The translations under genes and the position numbers were made by a program. Shown here in pieces: positions 8,169 to 21,400 of a DNA stretch of 64,000 nucleotides (position 1 is its first letter; each line of letters opens with the position of its first letter). The DNA is from Treponema sp. OMZ 787 (lineage in GTDB: Bacteria; Spirochaetota; Spirochaetia; Treponematales; Treponemataceae). The stretch lies in NCBI RefSeq assembly GCF_024181225.1, contig NZ_CP051198.1, forward strand, positions 558,001 to 622,000, read 5' to 3'. The notes below the pieces were generated by a model, which searched no databases, had not been told where the DNA came from, and saw only the letters and a list, made by a program, of their open reading frames with translations.

Positions 8169-9653
8169 TTACAATTTATGAAGCCTTTTATTCACAAGTT
8201 CGGCAGCTTGCTTCGGGTTAGCCTTGCCGCCGGATTTTTTCATAACCTGTCCCATAAGCCAGCCTGCAACATTGGTCTTTCCGTTTTTCCAGTCTTGGAC
8301 GGCTTCGGTGTTTTCGGCAAAAACTTCTTCTACGATTTTTTCGATAAAGGAAGAGTCGCTCACCTGTTCCATGCCTTTTTCGGCGATTACGGCAGACGGT
8401 TTTTTACCGGAGGCTATCATCTCGGCAAAAACATCCTTTGCCTGCTTGCTTGTTATTTTTCCTTCTTCAATAACATTTACAAGTTCTGCTATAGCACAGG
8501 GACCGAATTTTAAATCGGAGAGAGAAGAGTTTGTTTCGTTTAAAACAGCCAAAACTTCAGCCAAAATCCAGTTGGCGCATTTTTTGGGAGAGGATGATTT
8601 TTTTGCCGCCTCTTCAAACCATTCCGCCAAATCTCTTTCCGAAGTAAGAGTTTGAACATCGAATTCCGACAAGTGATATTCTTTTTTAAACCTAAGCCGT
8701 TTTGCTTCCGGTAATTCTCCGACCGAATCGCTCACCTCTTTGATAAACTCATCGCTCAATTCCAGAGCTCTTAAATCCGGTTCGGGCATAAAGCGGTAGT
8801 CTTCGGCTATTGTTTTTGTACGCTGAATTACAGTCTGCCCTGAAGGTTCGTCCCAGCCCATGGTTCGTTTAAAGCCGGGTTTAAACGCAATTCGGTTCTC
8901 GCTCGTGTATTCATCCAATTGGCGGGAAACCTCATAGGTGCAGGCATCCTTTACAGCCTTAAAGGAGTTCATATTTTTTATTTCCGAAATAGGAGTTCTA
9001 AACTCTACGCCGTTATCGATGATTTTTAAGTTTATGTTTGCATCGCAGCGCAGGGCTCCTTCTTCCATGTTTCCGTCAGTAACGCCGACGAATTTTAAAA
9101 TCTCTCTTATTGTCTGCATATAGCGGGCAGCTTCATCGGGAGTTGACATATCGGGCTTTGAAACAATTTCGATTAGAGGAACTCCTGATCGGTTAAAATC
9201 GATGTAGCTGTGAGAACCTTCTATATGAAGACTCTTACCGACATCTTCCTCCAAGTGAATGCGCTCAATTCTCACTTTCTTAAATTTAGGCTCCTCATTT
9301 TGAGCGGCGAGGTTAATTTCGACTTCGCCTTCTTCGCATAGAGGTGTGTAAAATTGAGTTATCTGATAGCCCTTTACAAGGTCGGGATAAAAATAATGTT
9401 TCCTGTCGAACTTGGAAAAATTATTTATCCTGCAGCCGAGGGCGTGTCCTGCCTTAATTCCGAACTCTACATATTCCTTGCTTACTCTGGGAAGAGCTCC
9501 CGGAAGTCCGAGACAAGAGGGGCAGACCCGCGTATTCGGGATGCCGCCGTAACGGTTTTCGCAAGAACAAAAAGCCTTTGTTTTGGTTAAAAGCTGGCAG
9601 TGTATTTCGCAGCCGATAATTATTTCGTATTCTAAATTGCCGTGTTTAAGCAT
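8169..9653 (-). CDS. gatB: Asp-tRNA(Asn)/Glu-tRNA(Gln) amidotransferase subunit B
   Basis: tRNA-binding and kinase subunit of the GatCAB amidotransferase, which converts Glu-tRNA(Gln) and Asp-tRNA(Asn) to the amidated forms. 494 aa, the usual length. Starts MLKHGNLEYEIIIGCEIHCQ. The GatB core contains GLPGALPRVSKE, KHYFYPDLVKGYQITQ and RSGVPLIEIVSKPD. The C-terminal YqeY-like tail ends GKANPKQAAELVNKRL. ATG 9653 is chosen because GGAGGAAG lies just upstream. It overlaps the end of gatA by 8 bases, indicating translational coupling. Last gene of the gatCAB operon. Confidence 0.97.
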   Translation of the reverse strand: MLKHGNLEYEIIIGCEIHCQLLTKTKAFCSCENRYGGIPNTRVCPSCLGLPGALPRVSKEYVEFGIKAGHALGCRINNFSKFDRKHYFYPDLVKGYQITQFYTPLCEEGEVEINLAAQNEEPKFKKVRIERIHLEEDVGKSLHIEGSHSYIDFNRSGVPLIEIVSKPDMSTPDEAARYMQTIREILKFVGVTDGNMEEGALRCDANINLKIIDNGVEFRTPISEIKNMNSFKAVKDACTYEVSRQLDEYTSENRIAFKPGFKRTMGWDEPSGQTVIQRTKTIAEDYRFMPEPDLRALELSDEFIKEVSDSVGELPEAKRLRFKKEYHLSEFDVQTLTSERDLAEWFEEAAKKSSSPKKCANWILAEVLAVLNETNSSLSDLKFGPCAIAELVNVIEEGKITSKQAKDVFAEMIASGKKPSAVIAEKGMEQVSDSSFIEKIVEEVFAENTEAVQDWKNGKTNVAGWLMGQVMKKSGGKANPKQAAELVNKRLHKL

Positions 9654-11103
9654 GATCTTCCTCCCAGGCCTTTGCAAGTTTTAAGATGTTCTCTTCCGAA
9701 AATTTCTTTCCGCAAAACTGAATGCCTACCGGAAGTCCCGCTTTTGTTTTTCCTGCCGGAACCGAAAGGGACGGAATGCGGGCAAGGTTTACAAAGGTTG
9801 TAAAAAGGTCCGAAAGGTACATAGCGATAGGATCATCTACTTTTTCGTTAAGTTTAAAGGCCGGGGCCGGAGCTGTCGGACAGATTATAAAGTCGTATTT
9901 TTGTAAAACTTCATTTACGCCTTGAGCTATTTTTGCCCTTACATTTAAGCTTTTTTCGTAACAGTTGCCTGAAAATTCTTTTGAAAGAACATAGTTGCCG
10001 GTTATAATGCGTCTTTTAACCTCAGGGCCGAAGCCTTCGCTTCTTGTTTGAATATAAAGCTCGTCATTTCCCTTACCTGCATCTTTGCGGAGGCCGAACC
10101 TTATGCCGTCTATGCGCGAGAGATTGCTTGCTCCCTCCGAGATTGCAAGGGTATAATAGGTAGGAATTGAGGCTTCCAAAACAGGAATGGAAACTTCTTC
10201 AAGCTTTGCCCCATTCTTGGTAAGCCATGCACATACTTCATCAAAGACTTGTTTGACTTCCTTATCCAAGCCTTCCGTATTTAAAAATTCTTTGGGGATT
10301 GCAAATTTTAATGAGGCGATTTCTTTTTTTGAATAGGCAGAAAGATTTAATAATGAAGAAAAATCGGCTTCTTCCGAAGTTTCGTCATTTTCGTCCTTGC
10401 CTGCCATGACGGCTATGCCGAGGGCTATGTCGGCGGCTTCTTTTCCGAAAAGGCCTACTTGGTCTAAGGAAGAACTGAAGGCTACTACCCCGTACCTGCT
10501 GAAAAGTCCGTAGGTCGGTTTAAGGCCGTAAATTCCGCAGTAGGAAGCCGGAAGACGAACCGAGCCTCCCGTTTCCGTTCCGAGAGAAAAAGGTGCCTGA
10601 TTTCCTGCAACTACGGCAGCCGAGCCGCCTGAGCTTCCGCCCGGAGTTCTTTCCCTGTCAACGGGATTTCTTGACGGGCCGTAGCATGAAAATTCAGTTG
10701 AAGATCCCATGGCGAGTTCATCCATATTTATTCTTCCCATTAAAACGGCTCCGGCCTCCGCCAATCGGTCAATTACCGTTGCATTATATGGAGCATAATA
10801 GCCTTGCAATGAGCGGCTGCAGCAGGTGCAAAGTTTTCCGGCCATTGAGATATTATCTTTTACCGCAATGGGCAGGCCTAAAAGCGGTTTTTTATCAAAG
10901 GAAACACCTTGAGCAATGAGTTCATCAGCCTTCTTTGCGTGTTCTTCTGCATCTTCAAAAAATTCGACAAACCCATTTAAAGGAAGGCTATTTTTTAGGT
11001 CGCTCTCGTATTCTTCTTTAAAAGCTCTAAGGATTTCGAGCGAGGATAGTTCTTTATTCTTTAATTTTTCTCTTAATTGCGTAAATGTTAAATTCGTGAT
11101 CAT
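9646..11103 (-). CDS. gatA: Asp-tRNA(Asn)/Glu-tRNA(Gln) amidotransferase subunit A
   Basis: Catalytic amidase subunit of GatCAB; it releases ammonia from glutamine for transfer onto the charged tRNA. 485 aa. The amidase signature triad is visible: Lys in PIAVKDNIS, Ser in PGGSSGGSAAVVAG and the nucleophile Ser in GTETGGSVRLPASYCG. The ATG at 11103 is favoured over an upstream TTG because AGGAG lies 6 bases before it. It begins 9 bases after the gatC stop and overlaps gatB. Confidence 0.97.
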   Translation of the reverse strand: MITNLTFTQLREKLKNKELSSLEILRAFKEEYESDLKNSLPLNGFVEFFEDAEEHAKKADELIAQGVSFDKKPLLGLPIAVKDNISMAGKLCTCCSRSLQGYYAPYNATVIDRLAEAGAVLMGRINMDELAMGSSTEFSCYGPSRNPVDRERTPGGSSGGSAAVVAGNQAPFSLGTETGGSVRLPASYCGIYGLKPTYGLFSRYGVVAFSSSLDQVGLFGKEAADIALGIAVMAGKDENDETSEEADFSSLLNLSAYSKKEIASLKFAIPKEFLNTEGLDKEVKQVFDEVCAWLTKNGAKLEEVSIPVLEASIPTYYTLAISEGASNLSRIDGIRFGLRKDAGKGNDELYIQTRSEGFGPEVKRRIITGNYVLSKEFSGNCYEKSLNVRAKIAQGVNEVLQKYDFIICPTAPAPAFKLNEKVDDPIAMYLSDLFTTFVNLARIPSLSVPAGKTKAGLPVGIQFCGKKFSEENILKLAKAWEEDHA

Positions 11104-11112
11104 AAACAACTC

Positions 11113-11424
11113 CTAAGCCCCTGAACCCAAAACCTTTGGAACTCTAAAATAATTGTCCATATATTCCGAAGTCATTTTTTTTAAGTCTTGTTGAGTAAGA
11201 CCTTCTTTTACCTCATTGGAGCGTAATGTTGATTCATCGTGTTTTGCATACATTGACGAATCCAAGTTACTGTCGGCAAATTTATCCAAGATTTCAAAAT
11301 AACCTACCAAGTTGTTTACCTGTCCCGCTAAGCGGGCTTCTTCCTGTTCACCTAAAGAAAGGCGGGAAAGATATAAAAGAGTCGAAAATACCTCTTTTGA
11401 TATTTTATTACTGTTCTTTTCCAT
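11113..11424 (-). CDS. gatC: Asp-tRNA(Asn)/Glu-tRNA(Gln) amidotransferase subunit C
   Basis: Small stabilising subunit that wraps around GatA-GatB. 103 aa from ATG 11424; another in-frame ATG at 11436 would add 4 residues. The sequence shows the GatC pattern: an N-terminal helix with LYLSRLSLGEQEEARLAGQV, NLVGYFEILDKF, then a loop ending LRSNEVKEGLTQQDL and a terminal FRVPKVLGSG. The F-x-V-P-K-V end is diagnostic. No Shine-Dalgarno sequence; a promoter lies directly upstream (11435-11463), so the mRNA would have a leader of only a few bases. First gene of gatCAB, divergent from the rRNA operon. Confidence 0.92.
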   Translation of the reverse strand: MEKNSNKISKEVFSTLLYLSRLSLGEQEEARLAGQVNNLVGYFEILDKFADSNLDSSMYAKHDESTLRSNEVKEGLTQQDLKKMTSEYMDNYFRVPKVLGSGA

Positions 11425-11434
11425 AAGTAGGGGC

Positions 11435-11463
11435 ATAATATCACAAATACAAAAGGATGTTAA
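11435..11463 (-). promoter_or_regulatory. Promoter of gatCAB, near-leaderless
   Basis: Minus strand TTAACA (11463-11458), 17-base spacer, TATTAT (11440-11435). Ten bases separate the -10 hexamer from ATG 11424, so transcription would start about 3-4 bases before the start codon. Confidence 0.55.
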
Positions 11464-11534
11464 GTAGTCAAAATATAAGCTTAAAAAACTGCAAATTTAT
11501 CTGCAAAAATATATAAAAAACCGTAAAAAAGCAC

Positions 11535-11563
11535 TTGACAAAAGTTTTATAATGGGATATATT
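11535..11563 (+). promoter_or_regulatory. rRNA operon promoter P1
   Basis: TTGACA (11535-11540), 17-base spacer, TATATT (11558-11563). Transcription would begin near 11570, exactly at the hairpin 11568-11591. Confidence 0.65.
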
Positions 11564-11567
11564 CCCT

Positions 11568-11591
11568 CTCACCGTCGGTTAAGACGGTGAG
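11568..11591 (+). other. Stable hairpin at the 5' end of the P1 transcript
   Basis: CTCACCGTC and GACGGTGAG form a perfect 9-bp stem with a 6-base loop. No U-tract follows, so it is not a standard terminator. It would cap the 5' end of the P1 leader RNA. Confidence 0.6.
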
Positions 11592-11725
11592 CTTTGAAAA
11601 TGGTAGAAAATACCGGAAAAGTTTTGAAGAGTTTACCTTTTAACGAAGAATAAAACTCTTTAGTCTTTCAAGTTTTAACACTTACAAAAAGATTAAAAAA
11701 ATAAAAAAAAACTTTTAAAAAGCTC

Positions 11726-11755
11726 TTGACAAAAAGTGAGAAAATAATGTATACT
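11726..11755 (+). promoter_or_regulatory. rRNA operon promoter P2
   Basis: TTGACA (11726-11731), 18-base spacer, TATACT (11750-11755), preceded by an A/T-rich stretch like an UP element. The flank AAAAAGCTCTTGACA recurs at 61544, suggesting that locus too uses a stable-RNA type promoter. Confidence 0.7.
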
Positions 11756-11959
11756 CCTTTTTGCTCGCTGCATAGCTTTTTTAAAGCCTTGCAAGCGAAT
11801 GATGTTTGAAACTAAGAGGGAAGGGAAAGAACAAAAATAGCCAAAGCGTAAAGCTTTTGGTAAGGAAAGTATCAAAAACCGATAGAGGTTGGCTGATTAA
11901 CTTCTATCAAATTCCTTAACAATAATATGTAAGGGACAAACTTAATATTAAAATCAACC

Positions 11960-11968
11960 GCTCTTTAA
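11960..11968 (+). promoter_or_regulatory. BoxA-like antitermination element
   Basis: GCTCTTTAA matches the core of bacterial rrn BoxA and lies 19 bases before the 16S 5' end. It also sits in a small hairpin (CCGCTCTTTAAGGGCGG). Confidence 0.4.
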
Positions 11969-11986
11969 GGGCGGATTGAAATAATA

Positions 11987-13534
<1,548 letters not shown>

Positions 13535-13654
13535 TGAGAAAGGGTTTTTGAAGGTTACTTTTAACCTTCTATATCAAGTCTTGAAGTACACAAGACAACC
13601 GATACTTCCTTTTCGTTCTTTCCTGAAACTCTTTTTTATAAAATAAACAACTGA

Positions 13655-13728
13655 GGGGGTATAGCTCAGCTGGCTAGAGCGGCGGCTTTGCAAGCCGTAG
13701 GTCAGGGGTTCGAATCCCCTTATCTCCA
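13655..13728 (+). tRNA. tRNA-Ala(UGC)
   Basis: 74-nt cloverleaf: acceptor GGGGGTA / TATCTCC with two G-U pairs, D-stem AGCTCAGCTGGCTAGAGC, anticodon arm GGCTT-TGC-AAGCC, TpsiC arm GGGGTTCGAATCCCC and discriminator A. The 3' CCA is not encoded. Located in the 16S-23S spacer, as usual for tRNA-Ala. Confidence 0.97.
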
Positions 13729-13734
13729 TAAAGC

Positions 13735-13758
13735 ACCTTGTTTAACGACAAGGTTTTT
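13735..13758 (+). terminator. Terminator-like hairpin between tRNA-Ala and 23S
   Basis: ACCTTGT and ACAAGGT form a perfect 7-bp stem with a 6-base loop followed by TTTTT. Placed inside the rRNA operon it may be a processing stem or an attenuator that is overridden by antitermination. Confidence 0.45.
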
Positions 13759-13903
13759 ATTCGCCCAATCGCTAAGAAAAGGCGAACAGATATTTGACAT
13801 AACTAGGGAAGGGAACGAAGGCGTTTAAAAGTTTTAAGACTTTTAGGCGTAAAAAAAATAAAAAAATACAAAACTTCTTTTTGAAAAGAGTAAGAAAGAA
13901 GGG

Positions 13904-16876
<2,973 letters not shown>

Positions 16877-16926
16877 TTCTTTTTTCAAACTTTATAATGT
16901 TCTTTCTTCGTTCTCATTCTTAGTAC

Positions 16927-16951
16927 ACTTAAAACTATCAAAGTTTTAAGT
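16927..16951 (+). other. Hairpin in the 23S-5S spacer
   Basis: ACTTAAAACT and AGTTTTAAGT flank a short loop (TATCA region). Likely a processing signal of the rRNA precursor. Confidence 0.5.
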
Positions 16952-16970
16952 CCTTATTTTGTTTATTATT

Positions 16971-17083
16971 GCCAGGTGGCCATAGTGGAGAGGTAATACC
17001 CGTTCCCATCCCGAACACGGAAGTCAAGCTCTCTTACGCCGATGATACTGCTGATCAAGTGGGAAAGTAGGATGCTGCCTGGC
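16971..17083 (+). rRNA. rrf: 5S ribosomal RNA
   Basis: About 113 nt. The ends GCCAGGTGGC and GCTGCCTGGC pair to form helix I. The internal CCATCCCGAACACGGAAGTCAAGC region is the conserved 5S loop. It is followed at once by a T-run. Confidence 0.96.
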
Positions 17084-17091
17084 TTTTTTTT
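17071..17091 (+). terminator. rRNA operon 3' end with T-run
   Basis: The 3' strand of 5S helix I (GATGCTGCCTGGC) is followed by eight T. Helix I with the T-run can act as the intrinsic terminator of the operon. Confidence 0.5.
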
Positions 17092-17097
17092 GTTTTG

Positions 17098-17126
17098 TTG
17101 ATTATTTTGTGTAAAAGTGATAGTAT
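17098..17126 (+). promoter_or_regulatory. Promoter for the DUF58 operon, leaderless
   Basis: TTGATT (17098-17103), 17-base spacer, TAGTAT (17121-17126), then 7 bases to ATG 17134. No Shine-Dalgarno sequence. Confidence 0.55.
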
Positions 17127-17133
17127 ATTTCGG

Positions 17134-18432
17134 ATGAAGGTTTTTAGGTTGACGGTTTCCGGAACTATTTATATTTTATTTTCGATTCTTTTGTTGACGG
17201 CAGCCGGTATCAGAGGCGAACTGTTTGCTATTGTTTGCGGTGTTTGCCTATGCCTTTATTTTACTCTCTCTTTAATTTTTATTGAGCTTTCCGTTCTATT
17301 ATGGAAAAAAGCGGACTCATCAATAGAATTAAAAAATGATAGTATTTATATTCTTCCATTAGAAAACCGAAAGCACAAGAAACTTTTCCCGATTGTTTTG
17401 CCGGGCGTTCATGTATTTTATCGCTTTGAATTTTTTTCTGATATAAATAACAGAAAAAGTAGAAGATTGCAGTTTAGTATTAAGCTTAAAAGGAATTCTG
17501 TTCATTTTCCTCTTCCAAAAAAAGATCGAGGACGATTTTTTTTGGAGAAAGAATATATTGAAATTTCAGATCTTGCAGGGTTCTTGTCATTCAAGTTATT
17601 AAAAAAGGAAAAGTCGATACCGCAAATTTTTATTTATCCTGAAATTACCGAAATAAAAAATTTTGAGCTGCCTGAAATTTTAAATGAGACTTCGGCTCAC
17701 ACCATAAATTTAAGACGCACCGATGAGCTTTATGATTCGCGTCCGTATTTTCCGGGTGATGATATAAGAAAAATTAATTGGAAACTTTATGCCCACACTC
17801 AGGAGCTTAATATAAAGCAGGGAGACTTTATTCCTCCTCCGAGAATTTTTTTTACACTCTATGCTGAAAGTCCCATTGTAAATAAAGATATTGAATTTTA
17901 TAAAAAGAAATTTGATGATCTTATTAATTTTAGTGCATCGGCAGCATTTTATTTACACCAAAAAGGAATAAGTTTTAATATCCGTTTTTATGACCGCGAA
18001 AAAAATTCTTATGAAACGGCAACTGTTTATCCTGATGACAGAGATGCCGAAGAATTTATAAAGCGAATTTTTTCGATTCCTCAAATTAGAATTCGAAAAC
18101 AATTAAATAAAGCTGAACCTAAATTAAAAAAGAATTTTTTTATTGATGATGAAAATAAAAAAACTTGCTTACTATATTTTCTTATGCCTGTAAAATCAAG
18201 CAATAGTATTCTCGATAAGCTTTTCGGAATCTTTGAAGATCATAAAAATGAATGTGCTTTTTATACCGGACTTGAAACAGCTATTAAAGAACCTCAAAGC
18301 CGTTTATCTTCTTTTTTGTTTTATACATATTCTCAAAAAAAATATAACCGCTTATCAAAAGAGATGAATGAAAAGATTGAGTTGATAAAAAATGAATTAA
18401 GAAATGGAGGATTTTATGCTTACTCGATATAG
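17134..18432 (+). CDS. DUF58 domain membrane protein
   Basis: 432 aa. Two hydrophobic segments at the N-terminus anchor it in the inner membrane. The DUF58 core is recognised by the block DSRPYFPGDDIRKINWKLYA followed by ELNIKQGD near residues 200-230. Its family partners are MoxR AAA+ ATPases and transglutaminase-type proteins, and both follow here. Known members may form part of membrane-associated assembly or stress machinery; the reaction is not established. The start ATG 17134 (MKVFRLTVSGT) is preferred over an upstream frame that runs into the 5S terminator. The -10 element lies 7 bases before it. It overlaps the next gene by 17 bases. Confidence 0.85.
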   Translation: MKVFRLTVSGTIYILFSILLLTAAGIRGELFAIVCGVCLCLYFTLSLIFIELSVLLWKKADSSIELKNDSIYILPLENRKHKKLFPIVLPGVHVFYRFEFFSDINNRKSRRLQFSIKLKRNSVHFPLPKKDRGRFFLEKEYIEISDLAGFLSFKLLKKEKSIPQIFIYPEITEIKNFELPEILNETSAHTINLRRTDELYDSRPYFPGDDIRKINWKLYAHTQELNIKQGDFIPPPRIFFTLYAESPIVNKDIEFYKKKFDDLINFSASAAFYLHQKGISFNIRFYDREKNSYETATVYPDDRDAEEFIKRIFSIPQIRIRKQLNKAEPKLKKNFFIDDENKKTCLLYFLMPVKSSNSILDKLFGIFEDHKNECAFYTGLETAIKEPQSRLSSFLFYTYSQKKYNRLSKEMNEKIELIKNELRNGGFYAYSI

Positions 18433-21400
18433 GCTGAATTTTATTTTGCGTGTAATTTCGCTGGTAATGTTAAGCAGTATTCCTTCATTATATTTTTTTG
18501 AAATTTTATCTTCGTTTGTGCTTCCGGTATGGGCAGTTATTTTAATTTTTTTGTGTTACCAATTTCAAAAAAGGCGGATAAAAATATCTGCCTTTATTAT
18601 TTTGTCTTTTATAATTATCGGTCTTTTTTTGCGTTTTGTGTTAATTTTATTAAAAAATTTTTCAACCCCGCTGTTTGATGTTTTATATCTGCGGTTGGGG
18701 GTTATACTTCCGTTTTTAATAATTGAAGCAGTGTTTATTGTGATATCTACCGTTTTATTTTTTCAAAAAGAAAAATACAGGCAATATGAACCTATAATTT
18801 TATTTAGTATATTTGCTCTTTTCTTTTTTGGGCAGGGAAATTTTTCGATGTCGGTTTTTGAACATCCGATATATGCAGTTTTGTTTTCTCTTAGCTTTTC
18901 TGTATTAGAGCTGACTCGTATTTTTTTATCTTTTAATTTTGAAAAAAAAGTTTTTACATTCTTTTTGTTTTTTTTACCGTTTTTTGCTTTTATAATGTTT
19001 TTTATATTAAAGAATTATAATGAGGCTGCATCGGTTAATCATGGCGGCTTATTGCAGCCGACTCTTTTTCGGTTTGATTTTTCTGATTATTTAAAACTGC
19101 AAAGTGAAATTAAAATGAGTGATGATCTTGTTTTAGTTGCTCATTTTGATAAAGATTTTTCTCACAATATGTTGAGGAGAATGTATCTTTCAGGTTGGGA
19201 TGCTGCAAAAGGTTTTTATGAAAAAAAAGCTCCATCCGAAAAGCCTCAGATTACAGCCTTGCCTAAGGGACAAAAAGATATTTTGCATAGGGCCTTTTCT
19301 ATGCGTGAAAAAGTTTCACAAGAATATTTTTTTGTAAATCTTTCACCTTCCTCTTTTATAGCGATGGATTATCCGGTTCAGGTTATTCCTTATGAGATTT
19401 GGAATAGTTCAAAATTTAACGGAGGATATAAGGTGTTCAGTGATGCAATATTTGATTTTGCATCGGATCTTTACGGCGAGACATTTCCATCAGGGAATGA
19501 AGATGAAGGTTTGTCTAAAGAAGATTTAGCTTTTTATACTAAAATTGATGCCGAAACTTTTGAGCTTGTACATAAAACGGCTGAAAAAATAACGGAAGAC
19601 ATACCCGGGTATTTGGATAAAATTCTTGCCCTTCAATTTTATTTTAAGGATGGCGATTTTCGTTATTCGCTAAAACCGGGACGAGCTTCTGATGGAGATC
19701 AATTAAAATATTTTTTGACGGAATCAAAAAAAGGATATTGCTCTTACTTTGCATTTTCATATGCACTTATGCTTAGAAGTATCGGGATACCTTCCAGAGT
19801 TGCCGTAGGTTTTTTTGTCCAGCCGGAATCGGAGCTTATGAATTATTATCCGGTTCGGGCAAATATGGCACATGCCTGGGTTGAAGTTTTTTTTCCATTT
19901 ATAGGCTGGGTAAGTTTTGATTCTACGACTTCACAACTTGCCGAGGGAGAAAATATTAACTTTGGAATGAATGCCGGAGGAGAAGAATTTAATTCTCTTT
20001 TAAGTGAAATTTTGGAAAACCGCAGTGAAATTAAACTGACGGCACTTACTGAAAATGAAGATGAGGTTTTAAGTATAAGTAATTATATAAAACAATTTTT
20101 TCAAGAGAACATATCTTTCTTAAGATTTATTATAATTTTTCTTTTGGTTTTGATATTTACTTTTTATAAGATGCAGCCTTATCTTGTATTAAAATTTTCT
20201 AAAAATAATAGAAGATTGGTGCTGACGGCAGGTAAGCTGTTTAAGAAAAAAACACGGAGCGATGAGGAGAAAAAACAAATGAACGCACTTATCCAAAAAG
20301 CAAAGTTTGCACCGGAATGTACACAAGAAGATGCAACGGCTGCAAAGGCTCTTTTAAAAAATAAAACAAAAAAAATAATTTCCTTATTGTTTTTTTGCCT
20401 TATAGCGTGTTTTGTATTTGCTGAAAATGCTGAAAGTATTTTTGCTGAGGCAGAAAAAGCTGCGGAAGCCGAAAATTGGGAACTGGCCTTATCTCTTTTG
20501 CAGGATGGAATAAAAAAATATCCTCGAAGCGACAGTCTCTTTTTAAAGTTGGGAGAAATTTATCATGATAAAGAATTATATAAGCCGGCGTATAAAGTTT
20601 TAAAAAAAGGTTTGGAAATTAATCCTGAAAACAGCAGTATTTTATTTTATCTTTTCAGTTGCGCGTCTTCTTTAAATAAATATGAAGAAGCTCTTATGTA
20701 TATAACAAAATATTTGAGGTTTATTCCTGATGACCGTTTTGCAGCATCCAGTTACGGCTGGTTATGTTATAAGTGCCACAGACCTGAAGACGGAATAAAT
20801 TTTTTGTTGGATAATATAGAGCGTTACGGAGATGACCTATCTGTTTATAACTCACTTGGAACATTATACAATGAAATTTTTGATTATGAAAAATCTAAAG
20901 AGTTTTATACAAAGGCCATAAAGGGAGCAGAGCAAGGTGATAGAGGATATTCCGGATCCGTTTATTATTATAATAAGGCTATTTTAGAAAGTCAGTTTTA
21001 TCAATTTGATAATGCAATAGAGGATGCAGAGTCTGCGGTACGTATGGATGAACATACCTCCGGTTATATGATATTGGGAGAACTTGAAGAAAGAAGAAAT
21101 AATTTTTCGCAAGCCCTTGCTGCATATCTTTCTGTCGCTGCCGATGATGATACTCCTCTTTCAGCATTAAGTATTGTAAATTTATTTTTGGAAACAGGGC
21201 ATATTGAAAAAGCTGAACAATATATGTTAAATAATCTTCAAAATATCAGCGAAGCATGGATTTCAAATTACGGCTTGAGTGTAAACGGATTTAAAGCTAA
21301 TCTTTACGACATAAAAAAATCGTTATACATACGGAAATATAATTTTGAAAAAACCAGACTAAAATCTGGTTTTTTAGATTGGATAAAAAGTTTAGGAGAT

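Larger units (their letters stand above)
11592..11986 (+). other. rRNA operon leader
   Basis: A long transcribed leader without a supported reading frame. It contains promoter P2 (11726-11755), an imperfect AAGAGTTT/AAACTCTT stem near 11627-11660 and a BoxA-like element near 11960. Confidence 0.6.
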
